This document shows positions 27,950-36,048 of a stretch of 64,000 bases of DNA, one piece after another. Below the pieces are notes generated by a model. That model was not told where the DNA came from, did no database searches, and saw only the letters and a program-made list of their open reading frames with translations. The translations under genes and the position numbers were made by a program. The stretch is from Planctomycetaceae bacterium (lineage in GTDB: Bacteria; Planctomycetota; Planctomycetia; Planctomycetales; Planctomycetaceae): assembly GCA_041398825.1 (NCBI GenBank), contig JAWKTX010000002.1:496001-560000 (forward strand), written 5' to 3'. Each line of letters begins with the position of its first letter. Positions within the stretch are counted from its first letter, which is position 1.

Positions 27950-29293
27950 TTATTCAATGGTGGCAGATTGATCTTCCACCGACTCATCGTCTTCTGTGAC
28001 GCCTCTCGCAGCTTCGAAGATGTCCTCGATCGAAATCTGCAAAGATGCGGCGACTTCCATCGCAGTCGCCCCTTTGTCGATCCACGTTTCCGGTAATTTC
28101 GGCACCCGACTCGCGTGAGACGCTACTTTCCGTTCGGCATCAGCCATTGCCGCTTGAGCACCTCTGTCCTTTGCCAACGCTTCCGCGTATTGCTCCTTCG
28201 CGGCAGTTAATTGATCTCTGGCAGCTTGTGCTGCCCCGGACATTCGGATGACAGCCGTCTTCATTACCGATTGTTGCCGGGAGTATGCGTTGGCAGCAGC
28301 TCTCATCTGATTTTCAGCCTGAGCGACGGCCCCTTTTGAAGCCATCGCTGCCGCAAGCTGACTGGCATTCCCTTGACGCGATGCGCTAACCTGTTGAGAG
28401 ACGGCGGTAGCATGCGCACTTCTGGCACTATCGTACGCAGATCTGATTGATGGAAGGCGGGCATTCGCTGCGTCGTAGGCCTGCCGCAGCGACATCATAT
28501 TCGCATCGACCCTTCCAACAATTAGTTCAATCGCGCGTTTCGCTTGTTCTGGGTCTTTGTTTTGTTCGGCAAGCTGTTCGTTCTTCTTTTCTCGTTCGGC
28601 TGCCAACTGCTGCTTGAAAGCCTCGACATTGGCAAGTTGAGCCAACATTCGCTCGGCCTCTTCGCTTTTTACAATCGACTCGACCCAGAGTTCACTTGCG
28701 TCCTCCAGATCTTCCATTTGGTGACAAGCATCACGAATCCAGAAGATCTCCCTCACAAGATCCTGATTCTCTGAATTGGCCTCGCGTTCGACAAAGATCT
28801 TCAGCACTTTTTTATGGTAGTTCTGCAGCGCTGTCATTGCCTGTTTCTGACTGTCGAACAGCAGTGACGCGGTGACATAACTACGCCATGCTGGCCAGAA
28901 TTCCGGATCGCGATTTGTGATAGCTCTGATCTCACGAACGACGTCAATGCCCCGATCTGCTTTGATCACCGCGATCAGCAAGGACACATGCTTATCCCGC
29001 TTAACGGAAGGCGACAAAGGCCTCACAATCTGCGTTAGCTGATCCGTGAAATCTTCCGTTGTCTTAGCTGCCGAGGACGAGTCCAACTGAAGATTGTAAA
29101 ACTCTTCCAGTTGTGACAACGCATTCAACACCTTTGCGTCGGCAATCGCTGATTCTTCTGACGTTGAGGCTGACGCCACGGAAGCTGATAACGACTTCGC
29201 CGCCATGACAGCTACGAATCCAGCAAGGACGCACCTAAGCAGCCAATCAAAACGCATTCGACCCTTTGTTACCTCGAGACTGAGATTTGACAT
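27950..29293 (-). CDS. Exported coiled-coil protein, first gene of the island operon
   Basis: ATG 29293 has AGGGG 9 nt upstream and is preferred to the ATG at 29302, which abuts the same AGGGG. The 447-aa product has a signal peptide (FDWLLRCVLAGFVAVMAAKSLSAS) and an alpha-helical repeat-like part to about 190 (FWPAWRSYVTASLLFDSQKQA). A long Ala/Gln-rich coiled coil follows (220-400, including AAMASKGAVAQAENQMRAAA). The tail contains WIDKGATAMEVAASLQISIEDIFEAARG. It is probably periplasmic, where it could meet the rod domains of the ExbD/MotB-like subunits. No enzymatic motif is seen. Confidence 0.8.
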   Translation of the reverse strand: MSNLSLEVTKGRMRFDWLLRCVLAGFVAVMAAKSLSASVASASTSEESAIADAKVLNALSQLEEFYNLQLDSSSAAKTTEDFTDQLTQIVRPLSPSVKRDKHVSLLIAVIKADRGIDVVREIRAITNRDPEFWPAWRSYVTASLLFDSQKQAMTALQNYHKKVLKIFVEREANSENQDLVREIFWIRDACHQMEDLEDASELWVESIVKSEEAERMLAQLANVEAFKQQLAAEREKKNEQLAEQNKDPEQAKRAIELIVGRVDANMMSLRQAYDAANARLPSIRSAYDSARSAHATAVSQQVSASRQGNASQLAAAMASKGAVAQAENQMRAAANAYSRQQSVMKTAVIRMSGAAQAARDQLTAAKEQYAEALAKDRGAQAAMADAERKVASHASRVPKLPETWIDKGATAMEVAASLQISIEDIFEAARGVTEDDESVEDQSATIE

Positions 29294-29401
29294 CAAAGTC
29301 ATCCCCTAAGACTAAACAGCCCTGATATGCGAGTATAGCTTTTACGCATTCGTCGTGATGCAGGAAAGCACGTAGTTAGAGAGTACCAAAACGGCCATTG
29401 G

Positions 29402-29756
29402 GCATCAACGGACTACATGTTTAACTCGACCGATGTTCCTGTCAACGAGTTCCGAACAATCCCTGACTTCACCATTGCGTCGCGGACCCGCTTCAGCGGG
29501 CGGAATTTGAAGACTTTCATGTGGCTGTAAAGCTGATCGGCGGTCTCTGCGCAGAATGCACAGCGCTGACTCCCGAAGTTTGCTACCCATCTTTGCGATA
29601 TTAAACCTGACAGTGTTCCAGATAAGCGAGGCACAACTGGGCAACCGTTAGTTGCTCTTGAGTCGGATTCTTCTGTCGCGCCCTGAAGGCGGCAATCGGC
29701 TTGTCGTATCGCTGCCGAGATTCCTTCGATGTCTTTCTTCAGTGCATCCGCGTTCA
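29402..29756 (-). pseudogene. Tyrosine recombinase (integrase) N-terminal remnant
   Basis: Starting at ATG 29756 (MNADALKKDIEGISAAIRQ) the reading moves to a second frame, ARQKNPTQEQLTVAQLCLAY, YRKDG and QTSGVSAVHSAQRP, with in-frame TAA and TAG. It then returns to the first frame for LYSHMKVFKFRPLKRVRDAM, and ends in a third with NRNIGRVKHVVR. This order is that of the SAM-like core-binding domain of planctomycete integrases (linker, YxKDGxQT, LRPL, FGPxxLKxVRxxM, INxxVGRIKRMF-like). The catalytic domain with the R...HxxR...Y residues is absent. It sits 346 bp from the right-hand tRNA fragment, the usual place for an integrase. Confidence 0.72.
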
Positions 29757-29966
29757 TGGGAGTCTCGTCAAAATGAGATTCTCTTCCCTGATCCGGCAAC
29801 CAAGCCAATCAGAGTACGAATGCAGATGGTACCCCCTAAGGGAGGTCTGTTCAAATCAACGGCAAACTCTATTCACCTCAACTAATGGATATGCCAATGA
29901 CCGCAATCGTCTCGCAACGCGGTGGAATTATCTGTGGCTTCTCAGGCCAAAGCCGGAAAGCTCCTC

Positions 29967-29987
29967 ACCGTACCTGAAACCGTACCT
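29967..29987 (+). repeat. 21-nt direct repeat, right copy
   Basis: Identical to 15185-15205. It lies 114 bp inside the right-hand tRNA fragment. Confidence 0.7.
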
Positions 29988-30101
29988 ACTTCCCGTTGAC
30001 CGCTTTGCCCCTCAGTCGAACACAATATCGAGAACACCGAGAAAAGCAGACATTCAAACCCCATTCACACCCAAACAAAACCCAACAAAACCCAACAACA
30101 A

Positions 30102-30146
30102 GACTGGCGGTCAAGAGGTCGCAGGTTCAAATCCTGTCAGCCTGAC
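30102..30146 (+). repeat. attR-like repeat (3' tRNA-Pro fragment)
   Basis: 45 nt matching the tRNA 3' half at 15136-15180 with mismatches only in the anticodon loop (G to C) and the acceptor stem (C to T). There is no 5' half nearby, so this is not a functional tRNA. Confidence 0.8.
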
Positions 30147-30232
30147 TATCTTTCTGAAGAAGCCCTTTGGCCAAAAGGTCGAAGGGCTCGCTCATTATGG
30201 GCCCGAGAGTTACGTCATCGAGATCGCGTCCC

Positions 30233-30400
30233 CGAGTGTTTGTCTGTGTGCCCGTACTTGTCAAAGATGCGTCGTATGGTCCGGGCATTCTCGGGGTGAA
30301 CCTCAATGCTGCGGCCATCGATCCGGATATTGTGGTAGCCGTAGGGTGGTCGGCTCGGGAACAGGCCATTTTCGACCTGACGGTTGAGTTGATACCTTCA
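30233..30400 (-). pseudogene. Serine recombinase fragment
   Basis: One minus-strand frame reads VENGLFPSRPPYGYHNIRID followed by GRSIEVHPENARTIRRIFDKYG. This matches the linker and recombinase-domain start of large serine recombinases (GxxPSKPPYGYRN, VHPENAxxVRRIFxLY). No catalytic N-terminal domain is visible upstream. It lies just outside the island's right repeat, so it may be the relic of another mobile element. Confidence 0.6.
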
Positions 30401-30784
30401 GATCAATCGACTGCTCTTCCGCATAGACGACGCCATGCTCGCCAGCATCCGCCGCTGCTTCCGACCGGCTGGCTTGTTCAAAGTGGGCTGAGCCACGGCG
30501 AATGCCGAACGCAATCGGAGGGCCTGTTGGTCGATCACGGGGAATCAGATGTGCATACAGTTATTCGTTATCAATCTTCCCGATCGAAAACGTCCCGGCG
30601 TCCGGCTGCTTCGGGGAACCAGAGACTTATGCCACAGTCGCGATCAACACGGCAAACACCTTGCCAGTGCGCATTGCAGGGCAATTGAAAATGGGCAAAT
30701 GCCGTTCGTGCTTGTCGGCTCATCCTTTTCATCCGCTCCGTGAGCGCTTCGATTTCGTGAGGTGGTACAGGTTTCAGGGACAGG
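30401..30784. other. Region without recognised gene, about 380 bp
   Basis: No intact gene is seen between the recombinase fragment and the DUF3050 gene. A plus-strand open frame (30502-30819) has no recognisable motif. Confidence 0.4.
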
Positions 30785-31615
30785 TCATTCCCGTGGTTTC
30801 AGCGATCCTGCTATCGTAGCTTCCCTGCTGATCGCATCGTAGATTCCATTCCAAAGTTCTTGCCGAGCAAGTAAGCAGTCAACCGCTGCTTGTTCAGCGG
30901 TTTCCCAAAGTGCATCGTCGGCTGCGCAAAGGGACTGAAGCAGACGGGTAGCCATTGGACCATGTTCGTCGCCATCCAATCCGATATGGCGATCAAGGTA
31001 ATACTTGAAGTCGTCCAGTTGCCCGCCAGCTCGCGTATTCAACTCATCCACGATGCATTGAAACACGTCTGGCAGCAAATCTTCCCGACCAAACGTGAAA
31101 GCTGAAGCAACCGTACAGAGGTCGCCAGTCTCGATAATCCTGAAGGTCTGCTCAACAAAACGACGAGCCGCTTTGGGGACTGCGGGTGATGCAAGGGCCT
31201 TCAGCACTGGAACGCCCCCGCGAAGATCACTGAGGAATCCATCAATGCCAGCGGTGTTGGCCCCGCATTGTTTCATCGAGCGATAATAAAGTTCAAAATG
31301 GCTGGCGAACCCGCCTCGGCCATCATGGTCCGATTCCTCGGCAAGCACGATCTCGTTGATGAAGCGGCACGCCTGCGAATCAACGGGGACCACCCACGGC
31401 ACTTCGACGCAGCAGAGTCGCTGTTGCAACACCTTGAGTAAAGACATGAAATCCCAAACAGCGAAGACGTGGTGTTCCATGAACAATCGCAACACATCAA
31501 GGCGTTCCATTTCGCCGTAAATGCGGTGGTTGAGCAGAGCCTTTCTCAACGGGTTCAGCCGTTCTTCAAATCTGGGTCGGTGGAGCAAGTTGTTTCTCTT
31601 TCCTGAAAACTGCAC
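30785..31615 (-). CDS. DUF3050 protein (heme-oxygenase-like fold)
   Basis: The gene encodes 276 aa and covers the family over its full length. Motifs are LNPLRKALLNHRIYGEM, LRLFMEHHVFAVWDFMSLLK, CVEVPWVVP, INEIVLAEESDHD, SHFELYYRSMKQCGA and YYLDRHIGLDGDEHGPMA. Conserved His and Glu residues in EHHVFA, EIVLAEESD and RHIGLDGDEHG are placed as in helical di-iron or heme-oxygenase-like proteins. The reaction is not known, and an oxidase role is inference. It stands alone, with no neighbour pointing to a pathway. Confidence 0.88.
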   Translation of the reverse strand: MQFSGKRNNLLHRPRFEERLNPLRKALLNHRIYGEMERLDVLRLFMEHHVFAVWDFMSLLKVLQQRLCCVEVPWVVPVDSQACRFINEIVLAEESDHDGRGGFASHFELYYRSMKQCGANTAGIDGFLSDLRGGVPVLKALASPAVPKAARRFVEQTFRIIETGDLCTVASAFTFGREDLLPDVFQCIVDELNTRAGGQLDDFKYYLDRHIGLDGDEHGPMATRLLQSLCAADDALWETAEQAAVDCLLARQELWNGIYDAISREATIAGSLKPRE

Positions 31616-31859
31616 GAATCGCCAACCCGAAAAGTTGTGGGTTGGTTAAGGCACCATTTTGGACATTTAACCGCACGGAGCGTGAATCTTTAACATCAAC
31701 AACCGCCGCTGGCCACTCCAGGACGGTCACCGGTGAGATCCATACAAGAAAGAACTCTACAGTTCCGGGTAGCGGATTGGGCGGAAACTGAAATCCGAGC
31801 CGCCGCCATACGCCGCTGTTTATGGTTGTTATGTCAATGATTAGGCATCGGGGTGAAGG

Positions 31860-32405
31860 ATGAGATGGCTAAGAAATCTGCGTATGACGCCAAAGCCACA
31901 GCACTGTGTTACTTCGGTTCCAGATCCACGAATTCGAGCCACTGTCCCCACCTCGATGCTGCTGGGGCGAATACTCGTATCGCTCTGGGGCTCTCACTGG
32001 AACAGCGTTACGTGCAATCAGGCCCGGTTTGCGTACGGACTTGACGACGGCGCATTCGTGATCTTCCCTGTGGTACCCACGGAAAGTGCTTTTCTCGAAT
32101 GCTGCCTGATCGACTTAGATGAATCATTTGCTCCTATCTCTCAAGTCATTTATGGCAACCTTAATGACACTCGTTTGATCGGTTGTGAGATCACGGATCT
32201 GTTAGTGCCACGTGATCCGACAGCTCGATTCCCTGATTCGCAGATCGTACAGATGGCATCGGGATTTGGTATCGTTCAGGAATCGGACGCACCTGTCGGA
32301 ATCCTGCCTTCCCTTTACCTCACTCATGGATCTGTGGAAGGTATGGTCAGCTTATTCGCGACGACCGAGTGGGATCATTATCAAAAGAATGGCAAGCTGG
32401 CGTAA
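31860..32405 (+). CDS. Hypothetical protein
   Basis: A 181-codon open frame. From about residue 55 the sequence looks like a folded alpha/beta protein (FAYGLDDGAFVIFPVVPTES, GFGIVQESDAPVGILPSLYL). The first 50 residues are less protein-like, so the true start may be internal or frameshifted. I recognise no family. Confidence 0.45.
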   Translation: MRWLRNLRMTPKPQHCVTSVPDPRIRATVPTSMLLGRILVSLWGSHWNSVTCNQARFAYGLDDGAFVIFPVVPTESAFLECCLIDLDESFAPISQVIYGNLNDTRLIGCEITDLLVPRDPTARFPDSQIVQMASGFGIVQESDAPVGILPSLYLTHGSVEGMVSLFATTEWDHYQKNGKLA

Positions 32406-32541
32406 CCATCGCAACAAAGTCAGCGGTTGGACTGGTTCCCAGGTCAACGCATCTCGTACCTGCCAGCGGATGCGTGTGGTTGGCTGGCATATTGCGAAGC
32501 AACCTGGCTTCAAATGTTGTTCAAGGTATTAACAGGATTCG

Positions 32542-32892
32542 ATGGCAAAGAACTCTGACAAAAATCGTATGCTTGAACGACGCCGTGTCCAGTTGCTTCA
32601 GGCGATTCGGATCGGAGCAGATCACGACATCCTGGAGAAACGCGTCAGCGAATTGCTGCGGGCGGTTTTAAGCGTGGTAAAGAAACACCATACGCGTTAC
32701 TACCCCTTTCAGGACTTCGATGAGAACGCCGAATGGAAAGCGGTGGTTGACCACTGGACCACAATGAAGACAGACGACATCATTGCCGTTGTTTCCGCAT
32801 GGCGCGAAGGGCCTTGTTATACGCAAGTCCTTCATGCTTGTGACGTTGACGGTCCGTTGAAAAACCGGGACAGTCACGTTGGACGGCTGTAA
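32542..32892 (+). CDS. Small hypothetical protein
   Basis: The gene encodes 116 aa from an ATG preceded by AACAGGA. It is charged and helical (SDKNRMLERRRVQLLQAIRI), with VVDHWTTMKTDDIIAVVSAW in the middle. The last residues (DGPLKNRDSHVGRL) are encoded by a 23-nt motif that also occurs at 60360-60382 inverted, so the original C-terminus may have been replaced. Function unknown. Confidence 0.5.
   Translation: MAKNSDKNRMLERRRVQLLQAIRIGADHDILEKRVSELLRAVLSVVKKHHTRYYPFQDFDENAEWKAVVDHWTTMKTDDIIAVVSAWREGPCYTQVLHACDVDGPLKNRDSHVGRL
32849..32871 (+). repeat. 23-nt dispersed motif, copy 1
   Basis: ACGGTCCGTTGAAAAACCGG plus GAC. It matches the reverse complement of 60360-60382 at 22 of 23 positions. 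The second copy lies beside an IS110-type transposase remnant, so this may be an insertion-sequence end. Confidence 0.55.
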
Positions 32893-33408
32893 ACCGTCCA
32901 GCCAGCCTGATGGCAGTCAAGAGGTTATCTGACCCAGCAGCTTTCAACTTGTTGGCCCGGTCTGTGGGCTGTAAGCTGACAGCATCCCTGACCAACACCT
33001 TTCCCGTTTGTGGATCACCATCAGGTGCCGATCACCCAGTTGCGAAAGGATAGCCATCTGGCAGCTCGGACACCGCAATTCGTTATGCACCAACAGTATC
33101 GTGATAGAGTTTCCCACTGACGTCCGAAACTGGCTTGCTGGGCACTGGCGAATCGCTTGGCAGTGAGAGACGGATTCGACGAAGCGTCTTCGATCTCTTC
33201 GACATGGATACGAATGCAACCGAGCGGTGAAAGCGTAATATGGATTGATCAATCAGAAATCATTAAGGAGTCAAATCGACGCCTATTCGGTGCTCGTGGC
33301 TGATTGCAAACAACGAGATGAATGGGGGTAGAAAGAGTCTGCTGCGTGCCTGTCTCGGGTTTTCAAGAGACAGTCAGATGCAGCCCGATTGAGAACTTCC
33401 CTGGAAAC
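32893..33408. other. Region without an intact gene, about 515 bp
   Basis: On the minus strand around 33000-33110 the translation ELRCPSCQMAILSQLGDRHL resembles the end of a small zinc-ribbon protein. Only one CxxC pair is present and no good start is seen. I consider it at most a gene fragment. Confidence 0.35.
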
Positions 33409-35130
33409 TTAATGCTTTGTTCGGTCTTCTTCGAACACGTCTCCGATGCCGAAGGTGGCGGCGGGGCCGAAGGCGGTTTGGCGGGCGGCTTCGTATTCTT
33501 CGCGCGTTTTGAAAGTGATGACCTTACCGTTCACGTTGATCGAACCAGTGAAGTTCGGCTGGCCCGAGTTACCTCCAGCCTTCTGTACGTTCTCCAGCAT
33601 CTGACGTTGCATTCGCATGACATCCTGAAGGCTGCCGAAAGGCATTTCCTGTCCGTTGAAATTCATGGTTCCCTGCATGTTCTTCTGCATCGAATCCACG
33701 AACTCTTTCCATTGCCTTAATGCTGTCTGCTGAGACCGTGCCAGTTCTGTGACAGCGCGGCGGCGGACATTGTTGAAGGCTTCCGGGGAAGAAAATTCGG
33801 CCGTTTGTCCGTTCAGCGAAACAAACCCCTGAAACTGACCACGTGGACCTCGAAGTGAAGCCGAGATCGGCGTTGGTCCCTGCATTTGGGGCCGTGCGTA
33901 AAACGAGGCTCGATCAAACTTGCCGGGCAGCAGTCGCCACTTCTGGAATTCTTCGCCGTCCGCGATGACCGGGCCGACCTCAATTTCTCCTCTCAGAACC
34001 TGAACGTCCGACTGACCCTCGTCATTGACGGCCACTTCAAACTCGGTGCCAAGATCAACGACTTGCGAAGTCGGTGTTGAGACCGTGAAACCGATGGCCT
34101 GTTGAGGAACGCTGGCGAGAAGTCGGCCGCGTCTGAGTTCGAGCTGGCCCGTTGACAAGGGGCGGAATTCCACAGGACCATCCACAGTCACAACTGCGCC
34201 CTGATCGAATGTCAGTTCGACCGATCCTGCAAACAGCCGAACGATCTCGTCACCCAGTCGATCGCCGATTGTGCTCGTTCGTTCCCAGACGGGATCTTCG
34301 ACTTTTGTGAATGTTACAAACTGCAGCGGCGATTTCGCATCGGGAAGATTCACGATTGCTTGCTGTGGAACATCCGGAATCATCTGCGGAGTTTCAGCGT
34401 GAGCCGGCGTCTGCACTTCCATCGCATTCCGCGGCTGTTGATTCGCATCGCGCGCGTTCGAGGCGATGGAATCGGGCGACGCCGAATTCTTAATTGCCGG
34501 ATCTTCACTGGCGGGACCTTCAAACGACGACGAGGCAACGTCGTGATTGGTGGCGACTGCTTCCGGTTGCTGCGACTGCTCTGGATCTGGTGCCTGCACA
34601 ACGTCCGTTGCTGATTCATTGCCAGTTTGGCGTACAGGAGAACCCAACTGCGTCCAGACAATCACGCAGAGACAGGCGAATACGGCGACCGTGGTAGCGA
34701 TTGCCGACCATGCCGAGGATTTTCGCCGCTTTCGATAGTCCGTGCCGCGTTGTCCGGAACGATTCGCGACGAGTAGCGGCGATGTCTGGTTGACCAACGT
34801 TGTCTCCGGAATGGTGTTGGCAGCAGCGACTTCGAGGGCGACTGTGTCCACTTCGCTTTCAACTGGGTTTCTTTCCGCGCTTTGCCCGGCATTAGCCTGA
34901 AGGGAATGGCAGCGCTCAAGGACACTCCGCGCGAACTGATCTTCTGTTTGCCGAATTTCCTTCATGGATCGCAGCAGCGCGTGCAGGGTTGCATCCGCTT
35001 CGATTTCTTTTCGCAGCGAGGGATCGTGTTGCGTCAGATCGATGAGTCGCCGCAACTCGACTTCTTCGAGCGTTTCGCCTGAAATCAGGCGGCTCCAAAG
35101 TGTGAGTGCGGCAGTCCGAGGTTCAGTCAT
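33409..35130 (-). CDS. FecR-domain anti-sigma factor
   Basis: The gene encodes 573 aa. The cytoplasmic N-terminus (LISGETLEEVELRRLIDL ... EADATLHALLRSM) matches planctomycete anti-sigma regions. One TM follows (SAIATTVAVFACLCVIVWTQLG, about 142-163), then a disordered linker. The FecR domain lies at about 300-390 (GAVVTVDGPVEFRPLSTGQL, RRGRLLASVPQQAIGF, VVDLGTEFEVAVNDEG, QVLRGEIEV). A Gln-rich C-terminal region follows. FecR-type proteins hold a partner ECF sigma factor at the membrane until an outer signal arrives. It overlaps the sigma gene by 8 nt, which ties the pair together. Confidence 0.9.
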   Translation of the reverse strand: MTEPRTAALTLWSRLISGETLEEVELRRLIDLTQHDPSLRKEIEADATLHALLRSMKEIRQTEDQFARSVLERCHSLQANAGQSAERNPVESEVDTVALEVAAANTIPETTLVNQTSPLLVANRSGQRGTDYRKRRKSSAWSAIATTVAVFACLCVIVWTQLGSPVRQTGNESATDVVQAPDPEQSQQPEAVATNHDVASSSFEGPASEDPAIKNSASPDSIASNARDANQQPRNAMEVQTPAHAETPQMIPDVPQQAIVNLPDAKSPLQFVTFTKVEDPVWERTSTIGDRLGDEIVRLFAGSVELTFDQGAVVTVDGPVEFRPLSTGQLELRRGRLLASVPQQAIGFTVSTPTSQVVDLGTEFEVAVNDEGQSDVQVLRGEIEVGPVIADGEEFQKWRLLPGKFDRASFYARPQMQGPTPISASLRGPRGQFQGFVSLNGQTAEFSSPEAFNNVRRRAVTELARSQQTALRQWKEFVDSMQKNMQGTMNFNGQEMPFGSLQDVMRMQRQMLENVQKAGGNSGQPNFTGSINVNGKVITFKTREEYEAARQTAFGPAATFGIGDVFEEDRTKH

Positions 35131-35722
35131 GAGTTTCCCCGTTCCTGAGGCTAAGCTTGCTTCGAATGCATTTGCCCAGTTGTTTTCTGATTCTCATTAG
35201 CATCATGCGGATGGCCCCTGCATTCTTTTCTGTTTCTTCAGCAATTGACTCCGCAGACTGTCCCAGAAAATAGAAGGCTTCCACCAGAGCTCGCGGCTGG
35301 TTGTCGAGACGCTGCAGGCAGTCCTGAAGTGCGCTGAGTTCCGCGTCCGCCGATTCGTGTTGAAACGGATCGGCATCGCCCGTTGTGGCCTCGACTTCCA
35401 GTAGTTCCGGCGGAATCACGCTGCCCGTCAGACGTCGGCGCCGGGATTCATTCCGAAAATGCAGCAGGATTTGATTCCTCGCGATCGCCAGAACCCAGGC
35501 GCGAAGGCTCCCTTCCTGTCGGAATTTGGCCATGCTCTGATACACCTGCACAAACACCTCCTGAGCCACCTCATCGGCTTCTGCGGAATTGCCGAAGTGC
35601 CGCCGCATCAACACACGAACATCAGCCTGATACAGGCGCAAAATGTCTTCGAAGGCTTCGCTGAGGTTCTCGCGAGCCTTTTCTGAGTGTTCGGTTTCGA
35701 TCGCGTTGCTGTCAGCGGTCAA
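35123..35722 (-). CDS. ECF RNA polymerase sigma factor
   Basis: The gene encodes 199 aa. Region 2 is complete (DVRVLMRRHFGNSAEADEVA, EVFVQVYQSMAKFRQEGSLR, AWVLAIARNQILLHFRNESR), and so is region 4 (LSALQDCLQRLDNQPRALVE, GQSAESIAEETEKNAGAIRM, MLMRIRKQLGKCI). It directs RNA polymerase to a specific promoter set, and the overlapping FecR-type gene downstream is its probable regulator. Signal and regulon are unknown. Confidence 0.93.
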   Translation of the reverse strand: MTADSNAIETEHSEKARENLSEAFEDILRLYQADVRVLMRRHFGNSAEADEVAQEVFVQVYQSMAKFRQEGSLRAWVLAIARNQILLHFRNESRRRRLTGSVIPPELLEVEATTGDADPFQHESADAELSALQDCLQRLDNQPRALVEAFYFLGQSAESIAEETEKNAGAIRMMLMRIRKQLGKCIRSKLSLRNGETHD

Positions 35723-35913
35723 TTCTCAGCCATTCCTGTTCCGCCATTGAGAGTGATGGGCGAGGACTCTTGTTGGTTGCTCCTCAGGCCGGAGCGTCAC
35801 TCAGTTTTTGGCATATTTCTAAATCTTTCTGTTTTCTCCGAAATCCGCGTGACGCTTTGGTTCGGGAGGAAACAACACATCGAGTGCTCTGTCCAAATGG
35901 CTCAGAAAAGGGG

Positions 35914-35993
35914 CTCAGAAAAGGGGTCAGGAACCAATAGCCAAATGGCCCGGAGGGTGCTTCGCACTATTGGTTCCTGACCCCTTTTCTGAG
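35914..35993. repeat. Inverted repeat element A, copy 1
   Basis: Two perfect 27-nt arms (35914-35940 and 35967-35993) begin CTCAGAAAAGGGGTCAGGAA and are separated by a 26-nt loop (CCAAATGGCCCGGAGGGTGC then TTCGCA). A partial extra copy of the outer part precedes it (35901-35913), and GTTTTCTGAGCC follows. It lies in the leader region of the moxR-like gene. Confidence 0.9.
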
Positions 35994-36048
35994 CACCGTT
36001 TTCTGAGCCTGAGCCCTGGCCCCATAACATTCTATCTATGGCGAGTGG

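Larger units (their letters stand above)
15136..30146. mobile_element. Putative genomic island integrated at tRNA-Pro(GGG)
   Basis: The left end is the 3' half of the tRNA (15136-15180) and the right end is a 45-nt copy (30102-30146) with two mismatches. This is the structure left when a tyrosine recombinase inserts DNA at a tRNA 3' end. A decayed tyrosine integrase lies at 29402-29756, close to the right end. A 21-nt repeat occurs just inside each end (15185-15205 and 29967-29987). The cargo is essentially one ten-gene minus-strand operon built around a GTPase, a GAP1 protein, a MotA-like channel and a vWA protein. With the integrase dead, the island is probably fixed. Confidence 0.75.

Noticed and set aside
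29701..30387. A 228-codon plus-strand open frame across the right-hand tRNA fragment.
   Set aside because: It contains the same tRNA-derived peptide and lies opposite the integrase remnant, with no protein-like composition.
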